From contig JAEWFW010000016.1 of the NCBI GenBank assembly GCA_023388635.1, positions 62,001-126,000 of the forward strand: a stretch of DNA of 64,000 bases, given 5' to 3'. Source of the stretch: Bacillota bacterium (GTDB lineage Bacteria; Bacillota; Bacilli; Desulfuribacillales; Desulfuribacillaceae). The translations under genes were made by a program, and so were the position numbers. Below, piece by piece: positions 52,876-61,625 of the stretch (position 1 is the stretch's first letter; every line of letters begins with the position of its first letter). The notes beneath the pieces were generated by a model that ran no database searches, was not told the DNA's origin, and saw nothing but the letters and a program-made list of their open reading frames with translations.

Positions 52876-54114
52876 CTATTTAGAGAAAATTGTATCAAGA
52901 AATTCCCGGTTGTTTTTCGTCTGTTTTAACTTCTTTAACACCATCTCAATGAATTCTGGTGTATCGGTGAATGTTTTGCGCAGCTTCCAGAGAATATCCA
53001 ACGATTCCTTATCAAGCAAAAGTTCTTCTCTGCGTGTGCCTGATTTGCGAAGGTCGATTGCCGGGAAGATACGTTTTTCCGACAGACGGCGGTCAAGCTG
53101 CAATTCCATATTGCCGGTACCTTTAAATTCTTCGAAAATGACATCATCCATCCGCGAACCGGTATCGACCAGAGCCGTCGCCAAAATCGTCAAACTACCG
53201 CCTTCTTCAATATTACGCGCGGATCCAAAGAAGCGTTTAGGGCGATGGAATGCCATAGGATCAATTCCTCCCGATAGCGTTCTGCCACTACTCGGTATGA
53301 CAAGATTATAAGCTCTAGCCAGACGAGTAATACTGTCAAGCAAGATGATAACGTCTCGTTTATGCTCTACTAAGCGCTGTGCCCGGTCCAGAACTAATTC
53401 AGCGACTTTTACATGATTTTCCGGAAGTTCATCAAATGTAGAACTGACGACTTCACCGGTGACCGACCGTTGCATATCTGTCACTTCTTCCGGTCGCTCA
53501 TCAATCAGCAGTACAATCAGATGGGCATCCGGGTGATTCGTCGTAATAGCATTGGCAATTTCTTTCAGCAAAAGTGTCTTACCCGCTTTAGGTGGTGATA
53601 CGATAAGACCCCTTTGACCAAAACCGATAGGAGAAATCAGATCGACAATACGAGTGGATAGGTTTGTGCTGCTTGTTTCAAGCGCTAGCTTTCGATTTGG
53701 GAAAATCGGGGTAAGACCTGGGAAGTGAACACGCTCTGCGGCAACATCAGGGTCTGTTCCGTTAACGGCTTCCACATACAGTAATCCATAATATCGCTCA
53801 TTTTCTTTGGGCGGGCGAACTTTCCCTGATACGAGATCACCATTGCGCAAATCAAAGCGACGAATTTGCGACTGTGATATATAAATATCCTCAGAACTTG
53901 GCGAATAATTAATCGGTCGCAAAAATCCGTATCCATCGGGCAAAATCTCCAAGACCCCTTCTGCAAACATAAATCCGTCTTTCTCTGCCTGCGCTTTCAG
54001 AATAGCAAAGATCAATTCTTTCTTCTTCAATTGCGAATAATATGGGATCTTAAATTCCTTTGCCCATTTGTAAAGCTCCGTCAGCTTCGAATGTTCTAAA
54101 TCATTAATATTCAT
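52876..54114 (-). CDS. rho: Transcription termination factor Rho
   Basis: A 412-residue hexameric RNA helicase. It has the N-terminal SAP-like LTELYKWAKEFKIPYYSQLKK helices, an S1/CSD RNA-binding part with EGVLEILPDGYGFLRP, and the ATPase with P-loop SPPKAGKTLLLKEIA and Walker B VIILLDSITRLARAYN. The Q-loop and R-loop region GGIDPMAFHRPKRFFGSARN is intact. It lies between glpX and the peptidase gene. Confidence 0.97.
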   Translation of the reverse strand: MNINDLEHSKLTELYKWAKEFKIPYYSQLKKKELIFAILKAQAEKDGFMFAEGVLEILPDGYGFLRPINYSPSSEDIYISQSQIRRFDLRNGDLVSGKVRPPKENERYYGLLYVEAVNGTDPDVAAERVHFPGLTPIFPNRKLALETSSTNLSTRIVDLISPIGFGQRGLIVSPPKAGKTLLLKEIANAITTNHPDAHLIVLLIDERPEEVTDMQRSVTGEVVSSTFDELPENHVKVAELVLDRAQRLVEHKRDVIILLDSITRLARAYNLVIPSSGRTLSGGIDPMAFHRPKRFFGSARNIEEGGSLTILATALVDTGSRMDDVIFEEFKGTGNMELQLDRRLSEKRIFPAIDLRKSGTRREELLLDKESLDILWKLRKTFTDTPEFIEMVLKKLKQTKNNREFLDTIFSK

Positions 54115-54149
54115 TGTGTATTTACCACCCCATTAGGTTTTACTTTGTT

Positions 54150-55115
54150 TTAGACCATCACAAGATTTGGCTTTTGGGACAATTTATGCTGCGCATTAAT
54201 AAACCGCAATGTTCCACTCTTTGCGCGCATGACCACAGTTTCTGTTTTCGCAATATCCCTGCCTAAAAAATGCACACCCTTCAAAAGTTCACCATCGGTC
54301 ACGCCTGTCGCAGCAAAGATGACATCATCTCCGCGTACCATATCTTCCAGCGTGAGAATCTGGTCCACGCAATCAATTCCCATTGCTTTGCAGCGCTCAT
54401 TTTGTTCATCATTTTCCGGAATTAAACGACCCTGAATATCACCGCCGAGGCATTTAATTGCCGCCGCCGCCAAGACTCCTTCCGGTGCTCCGCCGATACC
54501 GAATAAGATATCGACACCTGTATGGTCGAAACACGTATTAATCGCCGCAGCAACGTCACCGTCGGATATGAGCTTGATCCGTGCGCCAACACTGCGTATC
54601 TCATCCACAATCGCCTGATGGCGTGGGCGGTCAAGCAATGTTGCCGTTACTTCAGAAATATCTTTATTCAATGCCTTCGCCACGGCATATAAATTGTCGG
54701 TCACACTGGCATCCAATGAAACTGCGCCACGCGCTTTCGGACCTACGGCAATTTTATCCATATACATATCCGGCGCATGTAACAGTGTGCCGGCATCAGC
54801 AATCGCGATGACTGCCATTGCATTCCATGAGCCCTTGGCGACAATACTCGTTCCTTCCAACGGATCGACCGCAATATCGACAGCCGGACCACCGCTGCCT
54901 AATTTCTCTCCGATATAGAGCATCGGGGCTTCATCCATTTCACCTTCGCCAATGACAATCGTCCCGTTCATCGGGATGGTATTTAAGACTGTGCGCATGC
55001 CACTCGTCGCCCCTTGATCGGCAGCCTCTTTATTGCCTCTTCCCATCCAACGCGCCGATGCCAAAGCAGCCGCTTCCGTGACTCGTACAATTTCTAAGGT
55101 TAAACTTCTGTCCAT
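54150..55115 (-). CDS. glpX: Class II fructose-1,6-bisphosphatase
   Basis: A 321-residue gluconeogenic phosphatase of the GlpX type. Metal-site motifs GEGEMDEAPMLYIGEKLG and DPLEGTSIVAKG are present. The ATG at 55115 has GGAG nine bases upstream; an ATG five codons earlier has none. With the transaldolase and rpiB it belongs to carbon metabolism, although the usual neighbour fbaA is absent. Confidence 0.96.
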   Translation of the reverse strand: MDRSLTLEIVRVTEAAALASARWMGRGNKEAADQGATSGMRTVLNTIPMNGTIVIGEGEMDEAPMLYIGEKLGSGGPAVDIAVDPLEGTSIVAKGSWNAMAVIAIADAGTLLHAPDMYMDKIAVGPKARGAVSLDASVTDNLYAVAKALNKDISEVTATLLDRPRHQAIVDEIRSVGARIKLISDGDVAAAINTCFDHTGVDILFGIGGAPEGVLAAAAIKCLGGDIQGRLIPENDEQNERCKAMGIDCVDQILTLEDMVRGDDVIFAATGVTDGELLKGVHFLGRDIAKTETVVMRAKSGTLRFINAQHKLSQKPNLVMV

Positions 55116-55158
55116 CTCATCCCACTCCATTCTCTATTATTGGTGAAGATATATGCGA

Positions 55159-56433
55159 TTAGCACAAATCCGTCGGTTCTTCCACCGTCTCCCGCCACAC
55201 TTCAGCTCCCAATTGATTCAACTTCTGCTCAATCCGCTCATACCCGCGGTCAATATACTGCACGCCTGATATGGAAGTAACGCCTTCCGCACACAGACCG
55301 GCAATAATCAATGCCGCTCCGGCGCGCAAATCCGTCGCCGAGACACGTGCTCCTTGCAAAGCAACTTTTCCCTCGATCACTGCGGTTCTACCCTCAACCT
55401 TGACATTCGCGCCCATACGCTTCAATTCATCGATATGCTTAAAACGTGAACTGTAAATATTATCTGTGACAATGCTGCATCCAGTCGCCTGGGTGAGCAA
55501 TGTTGTAATCGGTTGTTGCAAATCTGTGGGGAATCCCGGATATGGAAGGGTACGCACATCGACGGCTCGATACTCCGGTTTGCCACGCACCAGCAATTGT
55601 TCGTCCGCTTCCTCGATTTCTACGCCGATTTCCCGCAATTTTGCCGTAATCGGTTCCAGATGCTTAGGAATCACCGCATCAAGAATCACTTCTCCCTTAG
55701 TAGCCGCAGCAGCCAACATAAAGGTTCCTGCCTCAATTCGATCCGGTATGATCGAGTGCCGGCAGCCCCCTAAATTGTCGACGCCGGTAATTTTAATGAC
55801 ATCGGTTCCTGCACCTTTGATATCGGCTCCCATCGAAGTGAGAATCGTCGCTATATCTATAATTTCAGGCTCTTTCGCCGCATTTTCGATAATTGTCTGA
55901 CCTTCGGCTCGAACTGCCGCCAGCATAATATTAATCGTCGCTCCGACACTTACCACGTCGAGATAGATTTTAGCTCCCCGCAATTGTTTGGCTTTCAGAA
56001 GCAAACTGCCCTTATGTTGCTCAATCGATGCACCTAGCGCTTGAAAACCCTTTAAATGCTGGTCGATCGGTCTCGGACCCAAATCGCATCCACCGGGCAG
56101 CCCGACGCACGATTCCCCAAATTTGCCCAACATGGCTCCCATCAAATAATAAGAAGCCCTGAGTTCTGCTACCAACCCGTTTGTCACAGGCTGGCAAACC
56201 ATATCTCGTGGCTCAATGACGAGCGTATCATTCTTATGTATGACCTTCGCCGATAATTGTTCAAGAATTTGCTTGTATATATGTACATCCCGAATCTTCG
56301 GGAGATTCTCAATTGTAATTGTCTGATTGCCCAAAATAGCTGCCGGTATCAATGCCACCGCGCTATTCTTTGCGCCACTGATCGTGACGGTTCCTTGCAG
56401 CTGTCTACCGCCTCTTAAGCACAGCTGTTCCAT
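55159..56433 (-). CDS. murZ: UDP-N-acetylglucosamine 1-carboxyvinyltransferase (second copy)
   Basis: A 424-residue second MurA. It begins LCLRGGRQLQGTVTISGAKN and has the catalytic cysteine in GGCDLGPRPIDQHLKGF. It lacks the N- and C-terminal additions of the copy at 18772-20160. Low-GC Gram-positive bacteria often carry two such enzymes with unequal roles; this copy corresponds to B. subtilis murZ (murAB), which also lies between fsa and rho. A perfect TATAAT occurs at about 56476-56481 (minus strand) in the 88-base gap upstream, without a good -35. Confidence 0.95.
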   Translation of the reverse strand: MEQLCLRGGRQLQGTVTISGAKNSAVALIPAAILGNQTITIENLPKIRDVHIYKQILEQLSAKVIHKNDTLVIEPRDMVCQPVTNGLVAELRASYYLMGAMLGKFGESCVGLPGGCDLGPRPIDQHLKGFQALGASIEQHKGSLLLKAKQLRGAKIYLDVVSVGATINIMLAAVRAEGQTIIENAAKEPEIIDIATILTSMGADIKGAGTDVIKITGVDNLGGCRHSIIPDRIEAGTFMLAAAATKGEVILDAVIPKHLEPITAKLREIGVEIEEADEQLLVRGKPEYRAVDVRTLPYPGFPTDLQQPITTLLTQATGCSIVTDNIYSSRFKHIDELKRMGANVKVEGRTAVIEGKVALQGARVSATDLRAGAALIIAGLCAEGVTSISGVQYIDRGYERIEQKLNQLGAEVWRETVEEPTDLC

Positions 56434-56521
56434 GATCGTAAATTCTCTCCCTTCAACATGCTCCTGCTGTTATTATATACGTTTTTCCTATAGATAGATA
56501 GAGTAAGGGACAGATGATGGG

Positions 56522-57169
56522 TCACGACTGATTGGCATTTTTCCAATCTTCTAAAAAGCGCTCAATTCCGGAAGCCGTCAAAGGGTGCTTAATCATGCTA
56601 ATAATCACTGAATACGGAACTGTCGCCACATGCGCCCCGGCAAGTGCTGCCTTCGTCACATGCAACGAATGGCGAATGCTCGCCGCGATAATCTGCGTAT
56701 CAATTTCATGTATAGCAAATATATCGGCAATCTGCGCGATTAATTCCATACCGTCATGTCCGATATCGTCAAGACGCCCGACAAACGGACTTACATATGT
56801 CGCTCCGGCTCTTGCCGCAAGCAGCGCCTGATTTGCCGAAAAAATCAATGTGACATTGGTGCGGATCCCTTCCCCGCTGAGAATTTTTACAGCCTTGAGT
56901 CCTTCTTCCGTCATCGGCACTTTGATTACGACATTATCCGATATAGCCGCCAATTCGCGCGCTTCCTGCAACATTCCTTGGGCATCCAGACTAATGACCT
57001 CAGCACTTACAGGTCCATTGACAATACCGGTAATTTCTTGAACGACTTGTTTGAAATCTCTGCCTTCCTTTGCCACTAAACTCGGATTTGTCGTTACGCC
57101 GCTAATGACACCCATTTCATACGCTTTTTGGATGTCTTTCGTATTTGCCGTATCAATAAAAAATATCAT
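56522..57169 (-). CDS. Transaldolase of the fructose-6-phosphate aldolase family
   Basis: A 215-residue TIM-barrel enzyme: MIFFIDTANTKDIQKAYEMG start, TTNPSL motif, the Schiff-base lysine in NVVIKVPMTEEGLKA, and ASIRHSLHV. In B. subtilis the equivalent (ywjH/tal) lies next to spo0F and fbaA and acts as transaldolase. ATG at 57169 after GGAGG, 21 bases past spo0F, so it is probably co-transcribed with it. Confidence 0.93.
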   Translation of the reverse strand: MIFFIDTANTKDIQKAYEMGVISGVTTNPSLVAKEGRDFKQVVQEITGIVNGPVSAEVISLDAQGMLQEARELAAISDNVVIKVPMTEEGLKAVKILSGEGIRTNVTLIFSANQALLAARAGATYVSPFVGRLDDIGHDGMELIAQIADIFAIHEIDTQIIAASIRHSLHVTKAALAGAHVATVPYSVIISMIKHPLTASGIERFLEDWKNANQS

Positions 57170-57190
57170 CGGGATCCTCCGCTCTCAAAT

Positions 57191-57577
57191 TTATCCACAA
57201 ACAATCGTTTTCTTTTTACAGACTTCCTTAGAAACCGCTTCGCTGATTTCACAAACATCAAACGGTTTTGTAAACTGCCGATTGACGCCCAGACGCTTTG
57301 CCTCTTCCAGCATATCCAAATCGCTGTAAGCAGTCATCATGAATATTGGTATATCGCTCTTTAATTTTCGGCGGAAATGACGCAACACATCCACGCCATT
57401 CATCCCCGGCATTTTCATGTCCAACAAAATCAAATCTGCCTGAAATCCTTCGAATTTCATAATTGCTTCTTCCCCGGATTTGGCATCTTCCACATCAATT
57501 CCTTCACTGCGTAAGACCTCTGAAAGCAACAGACGAATACTAAATTGATCATCTACTACAAGAACCTTTTTGTTCAA
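57191..57577 (-). CDS. spo0F: Sporulation initiation phosphotransferase Spo0F
   Basis: A 128-residue single-domain response regulator of the sporulation phosphorelay, passing phosphate from kinases to Spo0B. It aligns with B. subtilis Spo0F end to end: acidic pair in VLVVDDQFSIRLLL, phosphoacceptor Asp53 in LILLDMKMPGMNG, MTAYSDLDML and the lysine of FTKPFD. I start it at TTG 57577 because AAGGGG lies nine bases upstream; the ATG three codons earlier directly touches that site, and the TTG gives MNKKVLVVDD, matching MNEKILIVDD. Upstream are a sigma-H-like promoter and two Spo0A boxes. Confidence 0.92.
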   Translation of the reverse strand: MNKKVLVVDDQFSIRLLLSEVLRSEGIDVEDAKSGEEAIMKFEGFQADLILLDMKMPGMNGVDVLRHFRRKLKSDIPIFMMTAYSDLDMLEEAKRLGVNRQFTKPFDVCEISEAVSKEVCKKKTIVCG

Positions 57578-57664
57578 CTTCGTCATCCCCTTACAATTAA
57601 GTGCTTATTCATACATGTCTTTTCAGAAAGCAAAATAAACTGACTCGATTTTCTTGGTTGTTAA

Positions 57665-57692
57665 CTTCTATAATAATCTGCAAATGTCCTTC
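57665..57692 (-). promoter_or_regulatory. Sigma-H promoter of spo0F
   Basis: On the minus strand GAAGGACAT (57692-57684), 12 bases, ATAGAAG (57671-57665), close to the SigH consensus RNAGGAWWT-N11-12-RNNGAAT. About 80 bases before the spo0F start. In B. subtilis spo0F has a sigma-H promoter. Confidence 0.6.
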
Positions 57693-57730
57693 TTTTTTTG
57701 TTCGCCTTTTGTGATAATATTCCAATCAAT

Positions 57731-57737
57731 TTCGACA
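57731..57737 (-). promoter_or_regulatory. Spo0A box upstream of spo0F (proximal)
   Basis: TGTCGAA on the minus strand, a perfect Spo0A box core, about 40 bases upstream of the sigma-H -35 element, where an activator would bind. Confidence 0.6.
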
Positions 57738-57825
57738 TCTTTTTGTTCGGTCGGTCCGCGAAATTACCTTTTATTGTATATTGCGTAATAAAATTGGTAA
57801 TTATACACATCCGATTGACAGATTT

Positions 57826-57832
57826 TGTCGAA
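57826..57832 (+). promoter_or_regulatory. Spo0A box upstream of spo0F (distal)
   Basis: TGTCGAA on the plus strand within TTTTGTCGAAAA, a nearly palindromic sequence, 95 bases from the first box and just past the pyrG stop. Apart from these sites the 57578-57865 gap is AT-rich with no clear gene or terminator. Confidence 0.55.
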
Positions 57833-57865
57833 AATTTCCATTATTTTTTTCTCACGTTTGACCCG

Positions 57866-59470
57866 TTATTTTTTATGTTTCACTGCTGCAGCAACAAATT
57901 CCGCAAATAACGGCTGCGGTCGGTTTGGACGCGAGATAAATTCCGGATGAAATTGGCTGGCGACGAACCAAGGATGATCGGGAATTTCCACGATTTCCAC
58001 CAATCTGCCGTTAGGTGACACTCCCGAGAATACCATACCTGCTTCTTCCATAGCTTCACGATAATGATTGTTAAATTCATAGCGATGTCTGTGACGCTCG
58101 TACACTAACTCATCATTATATGCCGTAAATGCCTTAGTGCCTTCCGATACTTTACACGGATACAAGCCCAAGCGCATTGTGCCGCCCTTGTCCTCAATTT
58201 GTTTCTGCTCCGGAAGCAAATCTATGACGGGATACGCCGTCGTCGCATCAAATTCCGTAGAATGGGCGCGGTCCATTTTCAATACATTGCGAGCAAACTC
58301 AATGACTGCCGTTTGCATCCCCAAACAAATGCCGAAGAACGGTATTTTATTCTCACGAGCGTATTGTATGGTGAGCACTTTTCCTTCGATACCGCGATCA
58401 CCGAAGCCACCGGGAACGAGAATTCCATCGACTCCCTCTAATAACGAATCCACCGTCTCGCTCGTCACGTCTTCTGAATGAATCCAACTGATATCAATTT
58501 TGTGATTATGGCGAATTCCGGCATGTTTCAAGGCTTCTGCCACACTCAAATACGCGTCATGCAACGCGACATATTTGCCGACTATGGCGATTTTCACCGT
58601 TTCACGCAAATTCTTAATTTTATCAACTAAGGCAACCCATTCCTGCATGTCGGCTCGATCTTCACATTGGAGCTGCAGATGTTTCACTACATATTCGTCC
58701 AGCCCTTCTTTTTGTAAATTCAAAGGGACTTCGTATAAAACATCGGCATCACACACTTGGATCACGGCGTTTTGATCAATATCGCAAAATTGCGCGATTT
58801 TTGCCTTGAGATCGTCAGAAATCATTTGCTCTGTGCGAGTTACGATCACATTAGGCTGGATCCCTATGCTGCGTAGCTCTTTGACGCTGTGTTGTGTCGG
58901 CTTTGTTTTCAGTTCTCCCGCCTTTTGTAAATATGGCAGCAATGTCACATGAATGTACATGACATTTTCTCGACCGATATTGCCTTTAATCTGACGAATC
59001 GCTTCCAGGAAAGGAAGACTTTCGATATCCCCAACCGTGCCGCCAATTTCCGTAATGACGACATCAGGGTTTGTCTCTTTTGCCGCCATGAAAATTCTTT
59101 CTTTAATTTCATTCGTGATATGCGGAATGACCTGTACGGTTCCGCCCAAATATTCACCTTTGCGCTCTTTCGTCAGCACCGACCAATAAATTTTTCCTGA
59201 TGTGACGTTGTTGTATTTCGATAAATTCACATCGATGAAACGCTCATAGTGACCCAAATCAAGGTCCGTCTCCGCACCATCATCCGTTACAAACACTTCC
59301 CCATGCTGATACGGACTCATCGTACCGGGGTCTACATTAATATATGGGTCGAATTTTTGGATAATCACCTTTAACCCTCTGTTTTTTAGCAACCTTCCCA
59401 ATGAAGCGGCGGTGATCCCCTTTCCCAGTGAAGATACCACACCACCTGTAACAAAAATATACTTTGTCAT
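57866..59470 (-). CDS. pyrG: CTP synthase
   Basis: A 534-residue enzyme that aminates UTP to CTP with glutamine. The N-terminal synthetase has VTGGVVSSLGKGITAASLG; the C-terminal glutamine amidotransferase has the cysteine in FFGICLGMQ and His/Glu in SQFHPEF. ATG at 59470 after GGAGGGAGA. It lies between rpoE and spo0F. I see no C-rich leader hairpin of the kind used for CTP-sensitive control in B. subtilis; the hairpin upstream ends rpoE. Confidence 0.97.
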   Translation of the reverse strand: MTKYIFVTGGVVSSLGKGITAASLGRLLKNRGLKVIIQKFDPYINVDPGTMSPYQHGEVFVTDDGAETDLDLGHYERFIDVNLSKYNNVTSGKIYWSVLTKERKGEYLGGTVQVIPHITNEIKERIFMAAKETNPDVVITEIGGTVGDIESLPFLEAIRQIKGNIGRENVMYIHVTLLPYLQKAGELKTKPTQHSVKELRSIGIQPNVIVTRTEQMISDDLKAKIAQFCDIDQNAVIQVCDADVLYEVPLNLQKEGLDEYVVKHLQLQCEDRADMQEWVALVDKIKNLRETVKIAIVGKYVALHDAYLSVAEALKHAGIRHNHKIDISWIHSEDVTSETVDSLLEGVDGILVPGGFGDRGIEGKVLTIQYARENKIPFFGICLGMQTAVIEFARNVLKMDRAHSTEFDATTAYPVIDLLPEQKQIEDKGGTMRLGLYPCKVSEGTKAFTAYNDELVYERHRHRYEFNNHYREAMEEAGMVFSGVSPNGRLVEIVEIPDHPWFVASQFHPEFISRPNRPQPLFAEFVAAAVKHKK

Positions 59471-59514
59471 ACAAATCTCCCTCCAATTATTTACCTTGCA
59501 TACCCAAGTCCCAT

Positions 59515-59544
59515 AAAAAAAGGTACAAGTACCCTTGCACCTTT
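59515..59544 (-). terminator. Terminator after rpoE
   Basis: An 11-base-pair stem (59519-59529 with 59534-59544, one G-T pair) with a four-base loop, followed on the minus strand by seven T. It lies 15 bases past the rpoE stop and 45 bases upstream of pyrG. Confidence 0.9.
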
Positions 59545-59558
59545 ATCTACTATTTTCA

Positions 59559-60131
59559 TCATATCTCGTCTTCGGATTCCTTTTCAAACTCTTCCTCGTC
59601 ATCGAGTTCTTCTTCATCTTCATCGTCGTATTCGTCAATTTCTTCCTCTTCACTCAAATCAAACTCTTCATCTTCTACCAGATCATCGGCATCTACATCG
59701 TCGATATCATCCAATTCTCCATCGACAATGTCATCTTCTTCATCAATCTCATCGATGTAATCAGCATCCTCATCTTCCATGTAAAACTCGTCGTCCAAAT
59801 CATAATCATCATAATCTTCGTCATTACGTTTGAAACGCTTAGGTCCCGGACCGGTCTTCGCCGTTTTTTCCGTAGGATACCAACGCTTTAATCCCCATAC
59901 ATTTTGCCCGATGCTGACGAAACGACCATCAATATTAATTTCCGAATAGATCACTGCCATCACTTGATTCAACTCTTCCTGCGACAGCCCTTTGCGATGC
60001 CCTACTTCCAGTAATAAATCCTTATAATGAAATGTATTGCTGGATGAATTTAAAATTTCATAAGCCAGGTCTACATAGGAAATATTCTTCATTTCTTCTT
60101 TTGTCAACTGCACACTGAACTGTTCTGACAT
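59559..60131 (-). CDS. rpoE: RNA polymerase subunit delta
   Basis: A 190-residue subunit found in low-GC Gram-positives. The N-terminal HARE-HTH domain (SYVDLAYEILNSSSNTFHYKDLL... GQNVWGLKRWYP) is about 85 residues, followed by a disordered, extremely acidic tail of about 95 residues (Asp/Glu). It speeds recycling of RNA polymerase and affects promoter choice. ATG at 60131 follows GGAAGGTGG. Confidence 0.96.
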   Translation of the reverse strand: MSEQFSVQLTKEEMKNISYVDLAYEILNSSSNTFHYKDLLLEVGHRKGLSQEELNQVMAVIYSEINIDGRFVSIGQNVWGLKRWYPTEKTAKTGPGPKRFKRNDEDYDDYDLDDEFYMEDEDADYIDEIDEEDDIVDGELDDIDDVDADDLVEDEEFDLSEEEEIDEYDDEDEEELDDEEEFEKESEDEI

Positions 60132-60150
60132 ACACATCCACCTTCCCTGA

Positions 60151-60179
60151 CATGGTGATTTCAAGTAAGTCACCACATG
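60151..60179 (-). promoter_or_regulatory. Hairpin in the rpoE leader
   Basis: CATGGTGA (60151-60158) pairs with TCACCACATG (60170-60179) with one bulged base, between the predicted start site and the rpoE ribosome-binding site. It could affect stability or translation; no known motif. Confidence 0.4.
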
Positions 60180-60203
60180 GAGTTTACAAGATATACATTC
60201 ACT

Positions 60204-60231
60204 ATTGTATCCAAAGATTGAATGATGTCAA
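60204..60231 (-). promoter_or_regulatory. Sigma-A promoter of rpoE
   Basis: On the minus strand a perfect TTGACA (60231-60226), 16 bases, TACAAT (60209-60204), with the leader running about 65 bases to the rpoE start. Confidence 0.7.
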
Positions 60232-60282
60232 ACCATTTCTTCCAAAAAAACATATAAAATATTGGGAGCGTGCATCAGAACG

Positions 60283-61392
60283 TCACTGACGCCTGATATA
60301 ACGGGAAATATTCAATATGATTCCTGTTGAAAACAACGTCACAAGCAAGGAAGAGCCCCCATAGCTGATAAACGGCAATGTCATTCCCGTCACCGGCAAT
60401 AATCCGATTGCGATTCCCATATTCATAAACGCTTGCAGCGCAATCAGCACAGTCAATCCGACAGCGACTAACGTCGCATAGGGGTCACTGGCACGATTCG
60501 CTATGTAAATCCCTCGCCAGCAAAATAAGGCAAATAAGAGCACAATCGACACTGTGCCGATCAGTCCCAATTCTTCCCCTATAATAGAAAAAATGAAATC
60601 CGTATGCGGCTCCGGCAAATAAAATAGCTTCTGCAATCCCGCTCCAAACCCGACACCGGTTATCCCACCATTGCCGAACGCATACAATGAATTGGTGATC
60701 TGATAGGCTTCGTCCGACTGATTGGCGCCCCATGGGTCGAGAAACGTCAGGAGGCGCTGCACCCGATAGGGGCGCATAATCGCTACCACTAAGCCAACTG
60801 GTATGACAGCCCCTGCCATATACAGTAAATGTTTAATCCTGGCGCCGGCGACAAACAGCAACGTAAAGGTAGAAACGGCAATCAAAACCGCCATACTGAA
60901 ATTCGGCTGTAGAACGATGAGCACGACACAAATACCCATGAGAAATAGAATCGGAAAAATAGACTTGCGGAAATCTTCGATAGAATCCTGTTTTTTGATC
61001 AGCAAATGGGAGAAATACAAGCAAACGGCGATCTTCATCAACTCCGATGGCTGAAACTGCATCATCTCACCGATACCTAGCCAGCGTTGGGCATTATTCC
61101 GCTCAATGCCAATGCCGGGCATCAAAACGACGACGAGCATCCCTAAGCATCCGGCAAACATCAGCGGAGATAGTTTGCGAAAAAATGTGTACGGGATATT
61201 CATCGTCACTAATAAACAGGAAAATCCTAATACTGCCCATTTTGATTGGTTATAAAAAAAATGATTTGCATTATGGAATTTATCATATCCTATGGCAAAA
61301 CTGGCGCTATACACAGCAACAAGTCCAAAACACGTGAGCAAAAAAACGATGATCAATAGAAAAAAATCTGGCAGACTCCTCTGTTGCTCCAT
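60283..61392 (-). CDS. FtsW/RodA/SpoVE-family peptidoglycan glycosyltransferase
   Basis: A 369-residue SEDS protein with about ten membrane segments, which polymerises lipid II. Characteristic parts are IERNNAQRWLGIG, MQFQPSELMKIAVCLY and the end GMTLPFISYGGSSLL. Closest in pattern to FtsW/SpoVE; without outside comparison I cannot tell a vegetative FtsW from a sporulation SpoVE. The ATG at 61392 has AGGTG upstream; the longer frame has no site. Its place next to rpoE is not the usual FtsW position in the dcw cluster. Confidence 0.88.
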   Translation of the reverse strand: MEQQRSLPDFFLLIIVFLLTCFGLVAVYSASFAIGYDKFHNANHFFYNQSKWAVLGFSCLLVTMNIPYTFFRKLSPLMFAGCLGMLVVVLMPGIGIERNNAQRWLGIGEMMQFQPSELMKIAVCLYFSHLLIKKQDSIEDFRKSIFPILFLMGICVVLIVLQPNFSMAVLIAVSTFTLLFVAGARIKHLLYMAGAVIPVGLVVAIMRPYRVQRLLTFLDPWGANQSDEAYQITNSLYAFGNGGITGVGFGAGLQKLFYLPEPHTDFIFSIIGEELGLIGTVSIVLLFALFCWRGIYIANRASDPYATLVAVGLTVLIALQAFMNMGIAIGLLPVTGMTLPFISYGGSSLLVTLFSTGIILNISRYIRRQ

Positions 61393-61526
61393 TAAATCAC
61401 ACCTATATTTTTTTATTAATATTTCGTTATTAATTCGCCCTCTTTCAGCGGAATTCCTGCTGATATAAACTGATTTTTGCGCATTTCTTTTGGTAAACTC
61501 AATGATTGCGAGCAACGCTACTAAAG

Positions 61527-61583
61527 AGAAAGCACCTCTATCACTGTCGATGGATTACCCATCACAAGTATCAGGTGCTTTCT
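61527..61583. terminator. Complex hairpin between the rhodanese and ftsW-family genes
   Basis: Outer arms AGAAAGCACCT (61527-61537) and AGGTGCTTTCT (61573-61583) enclose an inner GATGG-N4-CCATC hairpin. On the minus strand it lies 40 bases past the rhodanese stop and is followed by CTTTAG, so it is a probable but untypical terminator; a structured RNA is the alternative. The rest of 61393-61625 is AT-rich. Confidence 0.5.
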
Positions 61584-61625
61584 ATTGTTATTTTAATTCA
61601 AGTACTTCGGTTTTATTGTCTACTA

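Noticed and set aside
59515..59544. Hairpin before pyrG as a CTP-sensing attenuator
   Set aside because: The known mechanism needs a G-run at the transcript start and a pyrimidine-rich 5' arm; neither is present, and the hairpin directly follows the rpoE stop as a normal terminator.
59559..59860. Acidic low-complexity stretch in rpoE as another repeat expansion
   Set aside because: An Asp/Glu tail is normal for RNA polymerase delta, and no fixed period is seen.
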